DNA of 64,000 bases from Muriicola jejuensis (GTDB lineage Bacteria > Bacteroidota > Bacteroidia > Flavobacteriales > Flavobacteriaceae), in the NCBI RefSeq assembly GCF_010671595.1, contig NZ_JAABOP010000001.1, positions 62,001-126,000 on the forward strand, given 5' to 3'. The position numbers and the translations under genes were made by a program. Of the stretch, positions 25,691 to 35,826 are shown piece after piece; position 1 is the first letter of the stretch, and every line of letters starts with the position of its first letter. The notes beneath the pieces are model-generated. The model saw only the letters and a program-made list of their open reading frames with translations, was not told where the DNA came from and made no database searches.

Positions 25691-26759
25691 AAAACTCGTA
25701 TTTTTTCTCTTAGCCCTCCCGCTTCTTGCCGGTGCGCATGGAGATCCCATGAAAGGGAAATACACCAAGGAAAAGACCATCAAAAAGGAATTCAGCGTGA
25801 GCTCCAATGCCATACTCAAAGTCTCAAACAGTTATGGCAATATCGCGATGGCCTCCTGGGATGAGAACCGGATCGTGATCGAGGTCAGCATTAAGACCAA
25901 TGGCAACAACGAAAGCAAAGTTCAGGAAAAACTCGACGAGATCTCCGTGGCTTTTGAGGCTGACGCCTCCATGGTTTCCGCGAAGACCACCTTCGAGAAG
26001 GACAGAGGATGGAACTGGGGTTGGGGAAAGAACAGCAACGTGAGTATGCAGATCGACTATACGATCAAACTCCCTGTAAAGAACAGCATTCATATCAGCA
26101 ATGATTATGGAAACATCAGCCTGGACCGCATAGACGGGTATGCCAAGATCAGTTGTGACTACGGCAGATTGCAGATAGGCGAACTGAGAGGCAGGAACAA
26201 CGACCTGAGTTTTGACTACACGTCCAAATCCTATTTCGGATACATCAACAGCGGGCAGATCAGGGCTGATTATTCCGGGTTTACCGTGGAGAAAGCAGGT
26301 GACCTTGTTATCAATGCAGATTATACCGATGCCGCGATAGGACAGATGGGGAATTTGAAGTATTCCAATGACTACGGCAGCCTGGAAGTGAGCGAAGTAG
26401 GCAATGTACAGGGCAACGGAGACTACGTCAACGTGAGCCTGGGAATGGTACACGGCAATGTCGACATAAGTGCGGATTACGGGGCCATCAGGATAGAAGA
26501 ATTGGCACCGGATGCCGGAAATGTAAATATACGTACGGATTATACCGGGATCAAAATAGGATATAGCTCCCAGTATTATTTCGACTTTGAGATCAGCACT
26601 GACTACGCCGGGGTCAGCGGGAAGGATGAACTGGAAATCTCCGTTAGCAGAGAGAAGGATCGCGAGCGCTATTACAAAGGCTTTCACGGGAGTTCCAACA
26701 GCGGTAAACTAATGACGATTAACAGCGATTACGGCAATATATCCCTGAAAAAAAACTAA
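25671..26759 (+). CDS. Exported DUF4097-type beta-solenoid protein with DYG repeats
   Basis: A 362-residue exported protein with a Sec signal peptide (about residues 1-22, ending LAGAHG). The body has at least ten D-Y-(G/T/A/S) turns spaced about 20 residues apart (NDYGNISL, CDYGRLQI, ADYTDAA, NDYGSLEV, ADYGAIRI, TDYTGIKI, SDYGNISL). This fits a right-handed beta-helix of the DUF4097/adhesin-like type. It is co-transcribed with the ECF sigma and anti-sigma genes and followed 20 bases later by a GIN-domain protein. A surface adhesive or envelope-sensing role is possible but not shown. Confidence 0.8.
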   Translation: MKTVLFKKLVFFLLALPLLAGAHGDPMKGKYTKEKTIKKEFSVSSNAILKVSNSYGNIAMASWDENRIVIEVSIKTNGNNESKVQEKLDEISVAFEADASMVSAKTTFEKDRGWNWGWGKNSNVSMQIDYTIKLPVKNSIHISNDYGNISLDRIDGYAKISCDYGRLQIGELRGRNNDLSFDYTSKSYFGYINSGQIRADYSGFTVEKAGDLVINADYTDAAIGQMGNLKYSNDYGSLEVSEVGNVQGNGDYVNVSLGMVHGNVDISADYGAIRIEELAPDAGNVNIRTDYTGIKIGYSSQYYFDFEISTDYAGVSGKDELEISVSREKDRERYYKGFHGSSNSGKLMTINSDYGNISLKKN

Positions 26760-26778
26760 CCCTGAAATAATAAATAAC

Positions 26779-27507
26779 ATGAAAAAACTTGGCATACTGA
26801 GTGTACTTCTGATCGCAGCGAACATATCCTGCGCTCAATGGGGTAAAAAAGTAAAAGGCAACGGTGAGGTGGTTACCATTGAACGGAACACGGGCGACTA
26901 TGATGAGATATCCGTGGGGGGCTGGTTCGACGTAGAGATCGTGGATGGGAAAGAGGGATCCCTTAGCCTGAGGGGGGAAGAGAATCTGTTGGAATACATC
27001 ATAACTGAAGTGAAGGACGGTAAACTCGTCGTTAAGGTAGAGCAGGGTATCAACCTGCAGCCCTCGTCCTGGACCAAAGGGGGGATCACGGTCACTATCC
27101 CCGTTGAAGAGATCCGTGCCCTGTCCATGTCAGGATCGGGCGACCTGGAAGGAAAAACCGTGCTGAGGGGCAAGGACATGTCAACCCGACTCTCGGGATC
27201 CGGCGATATGGATGTCACTATTGAGGCAGAAAACCTGGAGGTGGTTGTCTCTGGTTCGGGTGATTTGAACCTTAAAGGAGGGGCAGAGCACCTGAAAGTA
27301 CAGATCTCAGGCTCAGGGGATATCCATGCCTATGACCTGCAGGCCAACCATGTAGACGCTCTCGTTTCGGGATCTGCCAATATACAGGTCACGGCCAGGG
27401 AATCCCTGAAAGCGAGGGTTTCCGGCTCCGGAGACATCTCCTATAGAGGAAACCCGGCAAAAATAGACAGCAAAACGTCTGGTTCCGGCGATATTTCTAA
27501 AGGTTAA
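26779..27507 (+). CDS. Head GIN domain (DUF2807) putative surface protein
   Basis: A 242-residue exported protein with a signal peptide that could be of lipoprotein type (IAANISCAQ, Cys near residue 18). The mature part carries repeated SGSGD(L/M/I) turns (at least six), the hallmark of the GIN/DUF2807 beta-helix found in Bacteroidetes putative auto-transporter adhesin heads. It is the last gene of the ECF sigma operon and ends at the terminator at 27532-27555. Confidence 0.85.
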   Translation: MKKLGILSVLLIAANISCAQWGKKVKGNGEVVTIERNTGDYDEISVGGWFDVEIVDGKEGSLSLRGEENLLEYIITEVKDGKLVVKVEQGINLQPSSWTKGGITVTIPVEEIRALSMSGSGDLEGKTVLRGKDMSTRLSGSGDMDVTIEAENLEVVVSGSGDLNLKGGAEHLKVQISGSGDIHAYDLQANHVDALVSGSANIQVTARESLKARVSGSGDISYRGNPAKIDSKTSGSGDISKG

Positions 27508-27531
27508 ACCCAGCCTGATACACTGAGAAGT

Positions 27532-27555
27532 GCCCCGTTAATCCGGGGCCTTTTT
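27532..27555 (+). terminator. Rho-independent terminator of the ECF sigma operon
   Basis: GCCCCG pairs with CGGGGC across a six-base loop, followed by CTTTTT. It overlaps the 3' end of the convergent MFS gene at 27538. Confidence 0.8.
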
Positions 27556-28857
27556 ATTGACCCTGAGCAGGAGGAATGCCCCTAGGATGAAAAATAACCC
27601 CAGGAAGATCGTAGCATTGCGCATACTGCCGGTAAACTGGGCCACAAAACCGTACAGGAAGGTCCCTATAATGATCCCGATCTTTTCCGAAACATCGTAA
27701 AAGCTGAAGAAGGAGGTGGTATCCCTGGTCTCTGGGAGGAATTTGGAATAGGTAGACCGGGAGAGAGCCTGTATGCCCCCCATCACAATTCCCACGAAGC
27801 CCGCAGCCGTATAGAACTCTATCGGACTCTCCACCTGATAGGCGTATACACAGATGACCACCCATATCAAATTGATGACCACCAGGGTCCTGATGTTCCC
27901 AAAATGTTCCGAAGCCCGCGCGGTGAGGGTCGCACCTATGATAGCGACCAGTTGTATCAGCAGGATACTGACGATCAGGCCAATGGTCCGCTCCTCATCC
28001 GAGCCCCAGGTCACTTCCTCTTCCCCGAAGTAGGCTGCGATGAGCATGACTGTCTGAACCGCCATGCTATAGACGAAAAAGGCGCCCAGGTATCGCTTGA
28101 GTTTCCTTTGCTGCCCTAACTGTTTCCATACGCCTTTGAGTTCCCTGAATCCGTTGAGGATGACGTGATGCCGCTCGCCGGTTCGCTTGTTTCCTTTTGG
28201 GAGGTAGTAGAAAGTGTACTGACTAAAGGCGATCCACCAGATCCCGACGGAGGCAAAGGAATAACGCATGGCGATCAGTTCCGCTCCTTCTCCCTGGATC
28301 CCAAAAAGATCCGGTTGCATGACCATGCCCAGGTTGATAAGAAGGAGGATGACGCTCCCGATGTATCCCAGGGAAAAACCCTTCGCACTGATCCGATCCT
28401 GTTGTTCGGGATAAGCAATATCCGGCAGATAGGAATTGTTGATCGCAAAACTCACCCAAAATCCCACCAGGCCAAAGAAATAGCAGATCAGGCCTGCCTC
28501 GATGTGTTCCAGGGAAAACCAGTACAGTCCAATACAGGCAATTCCCCCCATGTAGCAAAAGAACTGCATGAACACCTTTTTATTCCCCAGGTAGTCCGCA
28601 ATCCCTGAGATCAGAGGGGTTATGATGGCGATGAATACAAAAGCAATAGAGGTGGTATAACTGATCAGGGGTGCCCTGGCGATCTCCCCTCCGAAAATGC
28701 TGACCTTTTCGATCCCCGCGATCCTGAAAAGGGCACCGTAATAGATGGGAAAGATGGCCGAGGCTATAACCAGGCTGTATACCGAATTCGCCCAGTCATA
28801 GAAGGCCCATGCGTTGAGTAGCTTTTTACTTCCCTTTATCAGGATGCTCCGGGCCAT
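27538..28857 (-). CDS. MFS transporter, UMF1/Atg22-like
   Basis: A 439-residue permease with about 12 membrane spans. The N-terminal NAWAFYDWANSVYSLVI segment is characteristic of the UMF1 (vacuole effluxer Atg22-like) family, and GGIQALSRSTYSKFLP is another family landmark. In fungi Atg22 exports amino acids from the vacuole; the bacterial substrates are unknown. The gene follows the M48 peptidase gene by 79 bases on the same strand, so the two may be co-transcribed. Confidence 0.9.
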   Translation of the reverse strand: MARSILIKGSKKLLNAWAFYDWANSVYSLVIASAIFPIYYGALFRIAGIEKVSIFGGEIARAPLISYTTSIAFVFIAIITPLISGIADYLGNKKVFMQFFCYMGGIACIGLYWFSLEHIEAGLICYFFGLVGFWVSFAINNSYLPDIAYPEQQDRISAKGFSLGYIGSVILLLINLGMVMQPDLFGIQGEGAELIAMRYSFASVGIWWIAFSQYTFYYLPKGNKRTGERHHVILNGFRELKGVWKQLGQQRKLKRYLGAFFVYSMAVQTVMLIAAYFGEEEVTWGSDEERTIGLIVSILLIQLVAIIGATLTARASEHFGNIRTLVVINLIWVVICVYAYQVESPIEFYTAAGFVGIVMGGIQALSRSTYSKFLPETRDTTSFFSFYDVSEKIGIIIGTFLYGFVAQFTGSMRNATIFLGLFFILGAFLLLRVNKKAPD

Positions 28858-28936
28858 GAAAACAGTTTATATGAGACCCTCTCAAAGGGGTTTTCCATGA
28901 TATTCAAGGACTTGGCCAGATCTTCTTCCCGGCCCA

Positions 28937-29749
28937 CTATTGAAAACTCGTCACGCCGAATTTCCTGGCCTCTTCCTTGGCCAGAGGCGCCCAACTGGTG
29001 AGATTGGCGATGCGCGTATCGTTGGAAGGGTGGGTACTCAGGAATTCGGGTGGTGCCTGCCCCCCGGACTTTGCTTTCATGCGCTTCCACAATTCTGCAG
29101 CTTCATCGGGGTTATACCCGGCAATGGCCATGATCTGCAACCCGATCCGGTCTGCTTCGGTCTCGTGGCTCCTGCTAAAGGGCAGCATAACCCCTACCGT
29201 GGATCCGATCCCGTAGGCCTGGTTGAAAATATTCCTTTTCTGGGGATCGTCAATAGCAATATTCCCTGCAATGGCAATTCCCTGCTGGACCATGGCAGCA
29301 CTCATTCGCTGAGCCCCGTGATCTGCCAGGGCATGGGCTATTTCGTGTCCCATGACCACGGCAACTCCGGTCTCACTCTGGCAAATTGGCATGATCCCGG
29401 TGTAGAAGACGATCTTGCCCCCAGGCATGCACCAGGCGTTCACGGTCTCATCCTGCACCAGGTTGTACTCCCATTGATAGTCCTTTAAATATCCCGGATA
29501 ACCGTTCGCACTCAACCATCGCTCCGCAGCCTTGGAAATCCTCTGACCTACATTAGTGATCATTCGGGATTGATCGGTACCGGAAACTACCTTGTTCGAC
29601 TTAATGAATTCGTCATACTGGGCAAAGGCTGAGGGAAAGATGGAATTGTTCTGGTAAAAGTTCAGCGTGCTTTTTCCTGTAAAGGGATTGGTCTTGCATG
29701 CCGCCATCGCCAGCAATACGAATACCGCCAGAAAGAGTTTCTTCTTCAT
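28937..29749 (-). CDS. M48 family metallopeptidase lipoprotein
   Basis: A 270-residue lipoprotein with a lipobox (LAMAAC, Cys about 18) and the zinc motif HEIAHALADH. The third ligand Glu lies in the SHETEADRIGLQIMA stretch. It is related to the periplasmic BepA/LoiP peptidases that help outer membrane protein folding. The C-terminal region (STHPSNDTRIANL) is typical of the family. Anchoring is expected at the inner leaflet of the outer membrane. Confidence 0.92.
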   Translation of the reverse strand: MKKKLFLAVFVLLAMAACKTNPFTGKSTLNFYQNNSIFPSAFAQYDEFIKSNKVVSGTDQSRMITNVGQRISKAAERWLSANGYPGYLKDYQWEYNLVQDETVNAWCMPGGKIVFYTGIMPICQSETGVAVVMGHEIAHALADHGAQRMSAAMVQQGIAIAGNIAIDDPQKRNIFNQAYGIGSTVGVMLPFSRSHETEADRIGLQIMAIAGYNPDEAAELWKRMKAKSGGQAPPEFLSTHPSNDTRIANLTSWAPLAKEEARKFGVTSFQ

Positions 29750-29780
29750 CGTTTCTTGTTTGAGTTGAAATTACAAAAAA

Positions 29781-32180
29781 TCACTTTCCCAGAATGTGAA
29801 GGACCGAAAATTCCTTGGTCACGTGTATGGTGTTATTCCCGTTCATTTTCACATCTTTCAGGGCTATGGCCTCGTTGTCTATCTGGATCGACTTGATCTT
29901 GAACGGAAGCCCCATCAGGTTCAATTTGAAGGTCTCATAGGAGGTGATGTAGTTACCGTCCTTGAATTGCTGCAGGATGAGTTCCTTTTCTTTCCCAATG
30001 AGCTTGAAGTTCCTCAGGCTGTACTCGCCTTTGACGTAGTCATATCCGTCCTGGGCATCCTCGTAGATCATGGAATTCTCAATACCGTTCTTAAAATACA
30101 CATCGAGTTGCAGTTCTTCTATCTTCAGCTCCCCCACGTATTGCTGTACGGGGTATTTGGGGATGATTGCCCCTTCCTTGATAAAGATCGGGATCTTGTC
30201 GATATCCGCATCCACCCATTTTTCGGTACCCCCTTCCAGGGTCTCATTCGTCCAGTAATCGTACCATCTCCCCCTGGGTATGTACATACGGCGCCCTTTG
30301 GCGTTGGGCTCCTGTATGGGGCAGACCAGGATCTGCTCCCCGAAAATGAATTCGTCCGTGCGGAAATGGGTCTGGTGGTCATCCTGATCGTGATAGACCA
30401 GGGATTGGATCATGGGAATGCTTTCCTTGTAGTATTTGTAGAAAGCCGTGTATAGATAAGGCAACAACTGATAGCGCAGTTCGATGAATTTCCTCACGAT
30501 CTTGGTGACCTCGGCATCAAATGACCAGGGTTCCTGATCGCCGTGATCCCCACTGCTGTGCACACGGCAGAAAGGGTGGAACACCCCGAGCTGTATCCAT
30601 CTGGCGAACAGTTCGCCATTGGGCTGTTCCGCAAATCCTCCGATATCGGTGCCGACAAATGACATACCGCTCAGACACATCCGCTGCACCTGTACATTGG
30701 CGATCCAGAGGTGTTCCCAGGTAGCCACATTGTCCCCCGTCCAGGTTGAAGAGAACCGCTGTGTGCCCGAATAGGCTGCCCTCGTGATCACGAAGGGCCT
30801 TTTGGGATAGACGTACTTCTTGACCCCTTCGTAAGTAGCCCTCACCATCTGCATCCCGTATACATTATGGGCCTTTCTGTGACTACAGGGATGACCGTCG
30901 AAATCGTGGCGGGTATCCAGGGGTGCCGTCTTTGTTGGGACTTCCATGACCGCAGGTTCGTTCATGTCGTTCCAGACCGCGTGGGCGCCTACCTCAGACA
31001 TAAGTTCCTTGTAGAGTCCGGCCCACCATTCCCTCACTTTGGGATTCGTAAAATCAGGAAAATTGCATTGCCCAGGCCATACTTTTCCGCTCATGAGAGG
31101 CCCGTCTCCCCTCTTACAGAAATAGTCGTTCTTAACGGCTTCCTGGTATACCCAGTAATCCCGGTCTACCTTGATCCCCGGGTCGATCATGACCACGGTC
31201 TTAAAGCCGTCTTTACTCAGGTCCTTGATCATTCCTTTGGGATCCGGGAACTTGGTCTTGTCCCAGGTAAAGCACCTGAATCCATCCATATAATCAATGT
31301 CGAGGTAAATAGCGTCACAGGGGATCTTCAGTTTCCTGAACTTGCTCGCGATCTGTTTTACCCGGCTTTCGGGGAAATAGCTCCACTTAGACTGGTGGTA
31401 ACCCAGGGCCCAGAGGGGCGGCAATTCCGGGGTGCCCGTCAGGTCCGTATAGGATTTCACTACCCTCGACATGGCCGGGCCATAAAAGAAATAATAGTTC
31501 ATTTCGCCCCCTTCGGCCCAGAAACTGGTAACATTTCTTCTCTCGTGGGCAAAATCGAAATGCGTCCTAAACGTATTGTCAAAGAAGATTCCGTAGGCAA
31601 TATTATTGTGCAGACCGACGTAGAAAGGCACGGCCTTGTACAGCGGGTCCTGGTCCTTTCCGAAGGCATACTGGTCGGTAACCCAGTTGTGAACGCGCTT
31701 TCCCTTGAGGTTGTAGTGGGTAGCCTTGTCGCCCATCCCGTAAAAACTCTCCCCGGATTGGGTGATCTTGCTCATCTTGACCGTATTGCCCCCAAAAGTG
31801 TAATTCTCTTCATAGTGAAAGCCCAATTCATCCTCGTTGATGATATTCCCCTCGAGATCCGAGATCTGAACACGGAGGGATTTCTTATCCACCAGGATCT
31901 TGAGTTTGGAGGTCCGGATCAGGTACTCCGTTTCCGTCTCTTCAGGTTCAAAATGGCTGTAACCCCTTGGTGCAGTTGGACTTATGGCATAGGAGAAATC
32001 CGGTTGAAAGACGTGGTCTGTGGCATAACGGAACCGGATGGTACTGTTACGAATGAGCGTTATTTCAAGGATCACCCCGTTATCTGTGGTGAAGTAAAAT
32101 TTATCAGAATCTTGTTTGAAGGCAACTATTTGGTCGGGGTAGAGATTTCCCTTATATTCTAATTCCGTATTGGTTATCAT
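29781..32180 (-). CDS. Glycoside hydrolase family 31 alpha-glucosidase
   Basis: A 799-residue GH31 enzyme with no signal peptide. The nucleophile lies in WNDMNEPA (about residue 400), and the acid/base Asp lies in the SSGDHGDQEPW stretch. The N-terminal galactose mutarotase-like domain and the C-terminal beta-sandwich are both present. It likely releases glucose from alpha-glucans in the cytosol. It is the last gene of the glgE-maltokinase-glgB-GH31 run, 101 bases after glgB. That context suggests trimming or recycling of the glycogen-like polymer. Confidence 0.94.
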   Translation of the reverse strand: MITNTELEYKGNLYPDQIVAFKQDSDKFYFTTDNGVILEITLIRNSTIRFRYATDHVFQPDFSYAISPTAPRGYSHFEPEETETEYLIRTSKLKILVDKKSLRVQISDLEGNIINEDELGFHYEENYTFGGNTVKMSKITQSGESFYGMGDKATHYNLKGKRVHNWVTDQYAFGKDQDPLYKAVPFYVGLHNNIAYGIFFDNTFRTHFDFAHERRNVTSFWAEGGEMNYYFFYGPAMSRVVKSYTDLTGTPELPPLWALGYHQSKWSYFPESRVKQIASKFRKLKIPCDAIYLDIDYMDGFRCFTWDKTKFPDPKGMIKDLSKDGFKTVVMIDPGIKVDRDYWVYQEAVKNDYFCKRGDGPLMSGKVWPGQCNFPDFTNPKVREWWAGLYKELMSEVGAHAVWNDMNEPAVMEVPTKTAPLDTRHDFDGHPCSHRKAHNVYGMQMVRATYEGVKKYVYPKRPFVITRAAYSGTQRFSSTWTGDNVATWEHLWIANVQVQRMCLSGMSFVGTDIGGFAEQPNGELFARWIQLGVFHPFCRVHSSGDHGDQEPWSFDAEVTKIVRKFIELRYQLLPYLYTAFYKYYKESIPMIQSLVYHDQDDHQTHFRTDEFIFGEQILVCPIQEPNAKGRRMYIPRGRWYDYWTNETLEGGTEKWVDADIDKIPIFIKEGAIIPKYPVQQYVGELKIEELQLDVYFKNGIENSMIYEDAQDGYDYVKGEYSLRNFKLIGKEKELILQQFKDGNYITSYETFKLNLMGLPFKIKSIQIDNEAIALKDVKMNGNNTIHVTKEFSVLHILGK

Positions 32181-32281
32181 GTATGGATATCTTAACGATC
32201 GAACAAAAGAAATACTTTCACACTAATAATGGAAGCGATACGGGCATCATTTATAAACTACAACGATATAGTGGTCCGGGA

Positions 32282-34177
32282 TCAGTGAAAAATGACCAGG
32301 CCGAGGGGCGGTATGGTGATCTCAATGGACTGCTTGTGGCCATGCCAGGGTTTTTTGGCAACCTTCCGGAGCGTGTTCTTCGATCCGCTACCCCCGTATT
32401 TCTTGGCATCGGTACTAAAGACCTCCTTATACTGCCCGGTCCTGGGCACACCCACGCGGTAATTCTCCCTGGGGACGGGCGTAAAGTTGCAGGCGATGAG
32501 CAGGTCGTCCTCTTCTTTGTGGCCTTTCCTGAGGTAGGTCAGTACAGAGTTCTCGGAATCCCCGTAATCTATCCACTGGAAACCTTCCGAGCTGAATTGT
32601 TTCTCGTAGAGGGCCGGGTGTTTCTGATAGAAGGCGTTTAGGTCCTTGATGAGCTGTTGAATCCCTATGTGATAATCGTATTGAAGCAAATGCCAGTCGA
32701 GGCTGTTCTGGAAATTCCACTCAGAAGATTGTCCGAATTCGGCTCCCATGAACAACAGATTGGTCCCCGGGTGGGTGAACATATAGCCAAAGAGGAGCCT
32801 GAGGTTGGCAAAGCGCTGCCATTCGTCTCCGGGCATTTTGTAAAGCAGTGACTGTTTCCCGTAGACCACCTCGTCATGGGAAAAAGGCAGCATAAAGTTT
32901 TCAGTGAACGCATAGGTCATACTGAAGGTCAGGTCGTTCTGATGGTGACGCCTGTAGATAGGTTCTTTCTTGAAATACTCCAGGGTATCGTGCATCCATC
33001 CCATCATCCACTTCATCCCAAATCCTAGTCCGCCTATACTCACCGGCCTGGATACCATGGAAAAAGAGGTGGATTCCTCGGCAATGGTCTGAACACCCTC
33101 AAAATTCTTGTAGACCTCCTCGTTCAATTCCCGAATAAGCGAAATAGCCTCGAGGTTCTCATTATTTCCGTAGATATTCGGCTCCCATTCCCCGGCTTCC
33201 CTGGAATAGTCGAGATAGAGCATAGAGGCGACCGCATCCACCCTCAGGCCATCTGCGTGATATTGATCTAACCAGAACAGGGCATTGCTGATCAGAAAAG
33301 CCCTTACTTCATTTCTCCCATAGTTAAAGATGAGGGATTTCCAATCGGGATGATAGCCCCTTCTTCGGTCCGGGTGTTCGTACAGGTGAGACCCGTCGAA
33401 GAATCCCAGTCCGTGGGCATCTTCCGGAAAGTGAGAAGGTACCCAGTCCAGGATCACCCCGATACCGTTCTGGTGGAGTGTATCGATCAGTAGTTTTAAT
33501 CCTTCAGGTTCTCCAAACCGGGACGTAGGCGAAAAATAGCCCGTTAGCTGATAACCCCAGGAGGGATCATAGGGATATTCCATAACCGGCATAAATTCCA
33601 CATGGGTGAAATTCATCTCCTTCACGTAGCCCACCAGTTCTTTGGATAATTCCTCATAGGTCAGGAACTGATTCTTCTCGTCCCTCTTCCAGGATCCCAG
33701 GTGTACCTCGTACACTGAATATGGGCTATCCAGGCTGTTTTTGGATGAACGGGAAGCCATCCATTTGGTGTCCTTCCACTTGTAGGTCTTGTCCCAGACG
33801 ATGGAGGCCGTTTTGGGGGGCTGTTCCGAATAGCGGGCAAAGGGATCAGCCTTCTCGGTTTTGATATCCTGGTTGTGGGAATGGATTTTATACTTATAGC
33901 GGGTACCCGGCATCACCCCCGGAACAAAGCCTTCCCAAATGCCACTGGCATCCCAGCGAACGTTCAGTTTGTGCTCCCCCTCGATCCAGTAGTTGAAATC
34001 CCCTACCACGGAGACCGACTTGGCAGTGGGAGCCCAGACCGCAAAATAGGTCCCTTTTTCTCCATTCACTTCCATGGGATGTGAGCCTAATTTCTCATAA
34101 AGCTTAAAATGCTTTCCCGCCTTGAACAGGCTGATGTCAAATTCCGTAAACAGGCTGTGGGGTACAACGTTTCCCAT
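32282..34177 (-). CDS. glgB: 1,4-alpha-glucan branching enzyme
   Basis: A 631-residue GH13 branching enzyme that makes alpha-1,6 branches. It has an N-terminal CBM48-like domain (YFAVWAPTAKSVSVVGDFN). The catalytic barrel has the nucleophile in DGLRVDAVASMLYLDY, the acid in IAEEST, and the third acid in FSHDEV. The C-terminal all-beta domain is present. In the GlgE pathway GlgB branches the linear chains GlgE makes from maltose 1-phosphate. It lies 12 bases after the maltokinase gene. Confidence 0.96.
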   Translation of the reverse strand: MGNVVPHSLFTEFDISLFKAGKHFKLYEKLGSHPMEVNGEKGTYFAVWAPTAKSVSVVGDFNYWIEGEHKLNVRWDASGIWEGFVPGVMPGTRYKYKIHSHNQDIKTEKADPFARYSEQPPKTASIVWDKTYKWKDTKWMASRSSKNSLDSPYSVYEVHLGSWKRDEKNQFLTYEELSKELVGYVKEMNFTHVEFMPVMEYPYDPSWGYQLTGYFSPTSRFGEPEGLKLLIDTLHQNGIGVILDWVPSHFPEDAHGLGFFDGSHLYEHPDRRRGYHPDWKSLIFNYGRNEVRAFLISNALFWLDQYHADGLRVDAVASMLYLDYSREAGEWEPNIYGNNENLEAISLIRELNEEVYKNFEGVQTIAEESTSFSMVSRPVSIGGLGFGMKWMMGWMHDTLEYFKKEPIYRRHHQNDLTFSMTYAFTENFMLPFSHDEVVYGKQSLLYKMPGDEWQRFANLRLLFGYMFTHPGTNLLFMGAEFGQSSEWNFQNSLDWHLLQYDYHIGIQQLIKDLNAFYQKHPALYEKQFSSEGFQWIDYGDSENSVLTYLRKGHKEEDDLLIACNFTPVPRENYRVGVPRTGQYKEVFSTDAKKYGGSGSKNTLRKVAKKPWHGHKQSIEITIPPLGLVIFH

Positions 34178-34189
34178 GTCTTTCTTCTA

Positions 34190-35824
34190 TTATTTAGATT
34201 CGTTTATAATGCTTATGATTCCCTGCAGGGGTATAACCGCCCACAAAGGCCTGGAGTTCATCTCGTAGCCCAATTCGTAAACGGCCTTCTCCAGCATGCA
34301 GTATTTCAAAATAAAAATACGCTCCTGGCTATAGCCGATGTTGATGTTGTGTTTCTGTATAAGATCCACATAGGTCTCCAGAAAAACTCCCACAAAATAA
34401 TTATAAAGGATTTCCCCTGCCTTAAATAGTTCTTCCCTGGAATAAGGGTAAGATTCCTCATTGTTGAAAATGGTGGCGTATACCGCGTAGTGGAAGGAAC
34501 GGAACATACCCGCTACGTCTTTCAAAGGGGGTTGCTTCACCTTGCGGTCCCTGATGGTACTTTCGGGTTCACCTTCGAAGTCGAGGAGGTAAAAATCGTC
34601 ATCCCTTACCAGGACCTGTCCCAGGTGGTAATCTCCGTGGACCCGTATACGCTCTCCTTTCAATTTTGTCCAGTCGAAATTGACAAAGCGTTTCCGGATC
34701 TCATTTTTCCGCTCCAGGAATTCGTTGGCCAGCTCCAGGGAGAGGTCTTTGAGCCTGTGCATGTTGTTCTCTACCGTATTGAGCCTGTTCTGGAACTGGT
34801 AGAGCATGCGGTTCTTCAACCAGACCTCGTAATCGCCAGTAAAACGTGTCGGGGTGAAAGCGGTGTCCTCAAATTCAGACCCCAGGGCGATGTGCATTTC
34901 TGCCGTCCTCCTTGCGAGCATTTGAAGCTTCAGGAAAATATTGAGTCCGGCCCAGTCTATGATCTGAGGGGGTACGTCATTGATCTTGAGGCGCTCGAAA
35001 AGGGGAACCGCCGGCAGGTGGTTTACATTAATGTGCTTGCTCTCCAGGTTACTGAAAACCTTGTGGAGTTCCTTCAGCATATAATCCCAGGCATCTCCCT
35101 GGTTAGGCACCAGTTCCTGCATCAGGGCGATGGTCACCCCTACATTATCGGCATCAATAATACTGAGGCTACCCTGGTATTCCGGCGTATTTTTATAGCC
35201 CTTCCGTTCTGAGAGGAACCTGCTCATCTCATAATCGGGATTCTTATCCGCATAGATCCGGCGGAAGAATTTGATAACCGACTTTCCATTGATGATAATG
35301 GAAGTGTTGCTTTGTTCCATCCCCATGAATTTGGAAGTGGCATAGGGTTCTCCCTGGAAATTCATGCTGTGGTGGTATTGTACCCGGGTCGTATCATTGG
35401 GTTCCGCATGTATGATCCGTTCATAAACCAGTTTTCGGAAGGCCTCTAGGTTTAGGGCGTCTATGATAAAACCTTCCTGCCCTTTGATGCTCAGCGGGAG
35501 GATACGGTCCTTTTCCGCAAAGGATTCGTCCGAAACAAAGGCTATCGGCAGGAAATAGTGCTGGTAGAAGGCCTCTTCAAAATTCACCTCCAGGAGAAGG
35601 CCGTAATACACCTCCCCTTTTTGCTGTATCCTGAAGTACTCCTGTAGCTCAATGTATTTCAGCTTGCTGCTTTTTCCGCCGTACCAACGCTGTTTCACCA
35701 CATAAGCCTCGAGGATCTCTGAAAGAAAGGCAGAGATGAACTTTTTGTCATCCATCAGGGATTCCCACTCCACGTCAAAGACATAGGGTTTCTGGAGTGC
35801 TGTTTCCTGTTTTCTTTGGGGCAT
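34190..35824 (-). CDS. mak: Maltokinase (maltose 1-phosphate-forming)
   Basis: A 544-residue kinase of the aminoglycoside-phosphotransferase-like fold. The catalytic loop is VHGDYHLGQVLVRDD followed by LLDFEGEP, as in Mak/Pep2 enzymes, and the N-terminal QRWYGGKSSKL motif is typical. It phosphorylates maltose with ATP to maltose 1-phosphate, the substrate of GlgE. I set the start at MPQRKQE (35824), two bases before the glgE stop region; the longer frame runs back into glgE. It is not fused to trehalose synthase, and no treS is in the window. Confidence 0.93.
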   Translation of the reverse strand: MPQRKQETALQKPYVFDVEWESLMDDKKFISAFLSEILEAYVVKQRWYGGKSSKLKYIELQEYFRIQQKGEVYYGLLLEVNFEEAFYQHYFLPIAFVSDESFAEKDRILPLSIKGQEGFIIDALNLEAFRKLVYERIIHAEPNDTTRVQYHHSMNFQGEPYATSKFMGMEQSNTSIIINGKSVIKFFRRIYADKNPDYEMSRFLSERKGYKNTPEYQGSLSIIDADNVGVTIALMQELVPNQGDAWDYMLKELHKVFSNLESKHINVNHLPAVPLFERLKINDVPPQIIDWAGLNIFLKLQMLARRTAEMHIALGSEFEDTAFTPTRFTGDYEVWLKNRMLYQFQNRLNTVENNMHRLKDLSLELANEFLERKNEIRKRFVNFDWTKLKGERIRVHGDYHLGQVLVRDDDFYLLDFEGEPESTIRDRKVKQPPLKDVAGMFRSFHYAVYATIFNNEESYPYSREELFKAGEILYNYFVGVFLETYVDLIQKHNINIGYSQERIFILKYCMLEKAVYELGYEMNSRPLWAVIPLQGIISIINESK

Positions 35825-35826
35825 GG

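Noticed and set aside
30867-32162. 431-codon plus-strand frame
   Set aside because: It is the antisense of the GH31 gene, which carries clear catalytic motifs. The plus frame has no family-like features.
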